The translations under genes were made by a program, and so were the position numbers. Below the pieces are notes generated by a model. That model had not been told where the DNA came from, did not search any database, and saw only the letters and a program-made list of their open reading frames with translations. Positions 12,899 to 14,074 of a stretch of 14,074 nucleotides of DNA are shown here, piece after piece. How positions within the stretch are numbered: position 1 is the stretch's first letter; every line of letters begins with the position of its first letter. This DNA is from DATNNN01 sp035601815 (GTDB lineage: Bacteria > Pseudomonadota > Alphaproteobacteria > Rhizobiales > Xanthobacteraceae): positions 1 to 14,074 of the forward strand of contig DATNNN010000073.1 of NCBI GenBank assembly GCA_035601815.1, given 5' to 3'.

Positions 12899-13617
12899 AT
12901 GCGCTACGAGCTCTACTACTGCCGACGATCCAGGGGCGCGGCGAATTCGTGCGGCTCGCGCTTGAGGAGGCGGACGCTACCTACGTGGATGTGGCGCGCT
13001 CGCGCAAGGACGGCGGTGTCACCGCCATGACGCGGCTCATGGAAGGCGATGCGGTCAAGACGCCGTCGTTCGCCCCGCCGTTCCTCAAGGCCGGCAAGCT
13101 CATCGTCGGCCAGATCGCGAACATCCTCCTTTACCTCGGCGGACGCCATGGTCTCGCGCCGGCGAGCGAGGCCGGCCGGCTATGGACCCACCAGTTGCAG
13201 CTTACGCTCGCCGATTTCGTGGTCGAGGCGCACGACGTGCATCATCCGCTCGGCGCCAATTTCTACTACGAGGATCAGAAGAAGGAATCCAAGCGCCGGG
13301 CCGCCGACTTCATCGAGCAGCGCATCCCGAAGTTCCTGCGCTATTTCGAGCGGGTGCAGGAAAGGAACAGGAGCAAGGAGCATCTCGTCGGCCGCTCGCT
13401 GACCTATGCCGATCTCTCGCTGTTCCAGGTGGTGGCCGGGCTCAACTACGCCTTTCCGCGCGCCATGCTGCGGCTCAAGGACAAGTACCCACGCGTGTCC
13501 GCCCTGCACGCGGCGGCGGCGAGGCGGCCGCGGATCGCCGCCTATCTCGCCTCGGACCGGCGCATTCCGTTCAATGAGGAGGGCATCTTCCGTCACTACC
13601 GGGAGCTCGACGATTAG
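12899..13617 (+). pseudogene. Glutathione S-transferase family protein with an N-terminal frameshift
   Basis: A GST with a thioredoxin-like N-terminal domain and an all-helical C-terminal domain. ATG 12899 follows an excellent GGAGGAAAGC site and reads MRYELYY. The frame then fails: after TG at 12920-12921 the sequence continues as PTIQGRGEFVRLALEEADA one base out of register. Family members typically have Trp-Pro-Thr-Ile here, so one G of a TGG codon appears to be missing. Read across the gap, the product would be about 239 residues, a normal GST length, with the PSFAPPFL cis-proline region and the C-terminal YADLSLFQVV intact. Without the shift, only an N-truncated 222-residue protein from GTG 12949 is possible, lacking the first strand and the glutathione-activating region. 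Either a real mutation or a sequencing error. It converges with the next gene with four bases of overlap. Confidence 0.75.
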
Positions 13618-14074
13618 CTCCCCTGTTCTGCGTTGTACTCGACCGCGCGTGACGGCGCGCGCATGCCGGCGCGGCGCGTCAGTTGCCGCGCCACGCGGAC
13701 GAATGGACGCAGGTAGAGGCGGCCGATCGAGCTGTACTCGCGTCCCTCCTCACCGATGCCGAAGCGGAGCCGCCGCTCATGCTCGGGGATGAAGAGGGTG
13801 CCGAAAATCCAGTCCCATAGCGACAGGCAAAATCCCAGATTCTTGCCGACGTGTTGCCTCGACGCTGTGATGAATCTGGTGATGCGCCGGGCTCTGGATG
13901 ATATAGGCAAGCGCGCCGCGCACCGGCAGCCATACATGGGTGTGACGCAGGTGAAAGATCGTCAGGAAATACATCAGCATCACCACGTTCATCTGCAAGA
14001 GCGTGAACGGCTGCGCGTTAGCACCAAATATGTATACGAGCACGCCATAGGATGAACCGGTCGCGATCGAGATG
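13614..14074 (-). pseudogene. Fatty acid hydroxylase / sterol desaturase family protein, partial and frameshifted
   Basis: The C-terminal part of an integral-membrane di-iron hydroxylase; the 5' part lies beyond the right edge. Between 14074 and about 13855 one frame encodes LLQMNVVMLMYFLTIFHLRHTHVWLP and then SPAHHQIHHSVEA, carrying two of the histidine clusters (HLRHTH and HxxHH) that bind iron. From 13853 down to the TAA at 13614 another frame continues with HVGKNLGFCLSLWDWIFGTLFIPEHE, exactly what should follow in the family (HHS...RH..KNFGF...WDW.FGTLY.P). One extra base, such as the T at 13854, or two missing bases explains the break. Unshifted, the protein would end with a scrambled tail after the second histidine cluster. 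Real decay or a sequencing error; I cannot tell which. The substrate is not predictable. Confidence 0.72.

Overview
The window is about 14 kb of GC-rich, densely coding chromosome from an alphaproteobacterium, most likely of the order Hyphomicrobiales (Rhizobiales). The best evidence is a complete PhyR-NepR-EcfG general stress response locus with an HWE-type sensor kinase, a system confined to Alphaproteobacteria. DUF992 and a rhizobial-type PhyR N-terminus agree. No tRNA, rRNA, insertion sequence, phage gene or CRISPR array was seen. Family assignments come from motif recognition, not database searches.

Left part (1-3245, minus strand): the 5' two thirds of pcaH (protocatechuate 3,4-dioxygenase beta subunit) runs off the left edge. 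Next is a large gene in which an OpgH/MdoH-type periplasmic glucan glucosyltransferase is fused to a C-terminal FkbM-family methyltransferase domain.

Middle part (3246-6545, plus strand): a tight four-gene operon holds a BchC-like MDR oxidoreductase, a 6-pyruvoyl-tetrahydropterin-synthase-like protein with an altered active site, a GT4 glycosyltransferase and a SAM methyltransferase. It looks like a small-molecule pathway, possibly making a glycosylated or methylated pterin-type compound. A cytochrome b561-type membrane protein and an unknown membrane-anchored protein follow on the minus strand.

Right part (7196-12747): the stress-response island. Its genes are a PAS-PAS-HWE histidine kinase, csbD with a small membrane protein, phyR, and the divergent nepR-ecfG operon, followed by a secreted DUF992 protein. 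I find five exact EcfG promoters (GGAAC-N16/17-CGTT) and one near match. They precede the unknown membrane protein gene, csbD, phyR, nepR-ecfG and (near match) the DUF992 gene. The remaining two exact promoters have no gene behind them: each is followed by a hairpin and a strong intrinsic terminator. They therefore look like two undescribed stress-induced small RNAs of about 85 and 120 nt. Both carry the same 11-base C-rich motif, GTCCCCCCTCC, which can pair with Shine-Dalgarno sequences, including eight bases of the phyR ribosome binding site. Stress signal, kinase, PhyR, release of EcfG from NepR, and then protein and sRNA outputs are all encoded within 5 kb.

Right edge (12899-14074): a glutathione S-transferase gene and a fatty acid hydroxylase/sterol desaturase gene converge, and each is broken by a single frameshift. 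These are either real decay or sequencing errors. Three convergent gene pairs in the window (MTase/b561, small ORF/phyR, GST/desaturase) each overlap by exactly four bases at their stop codons.
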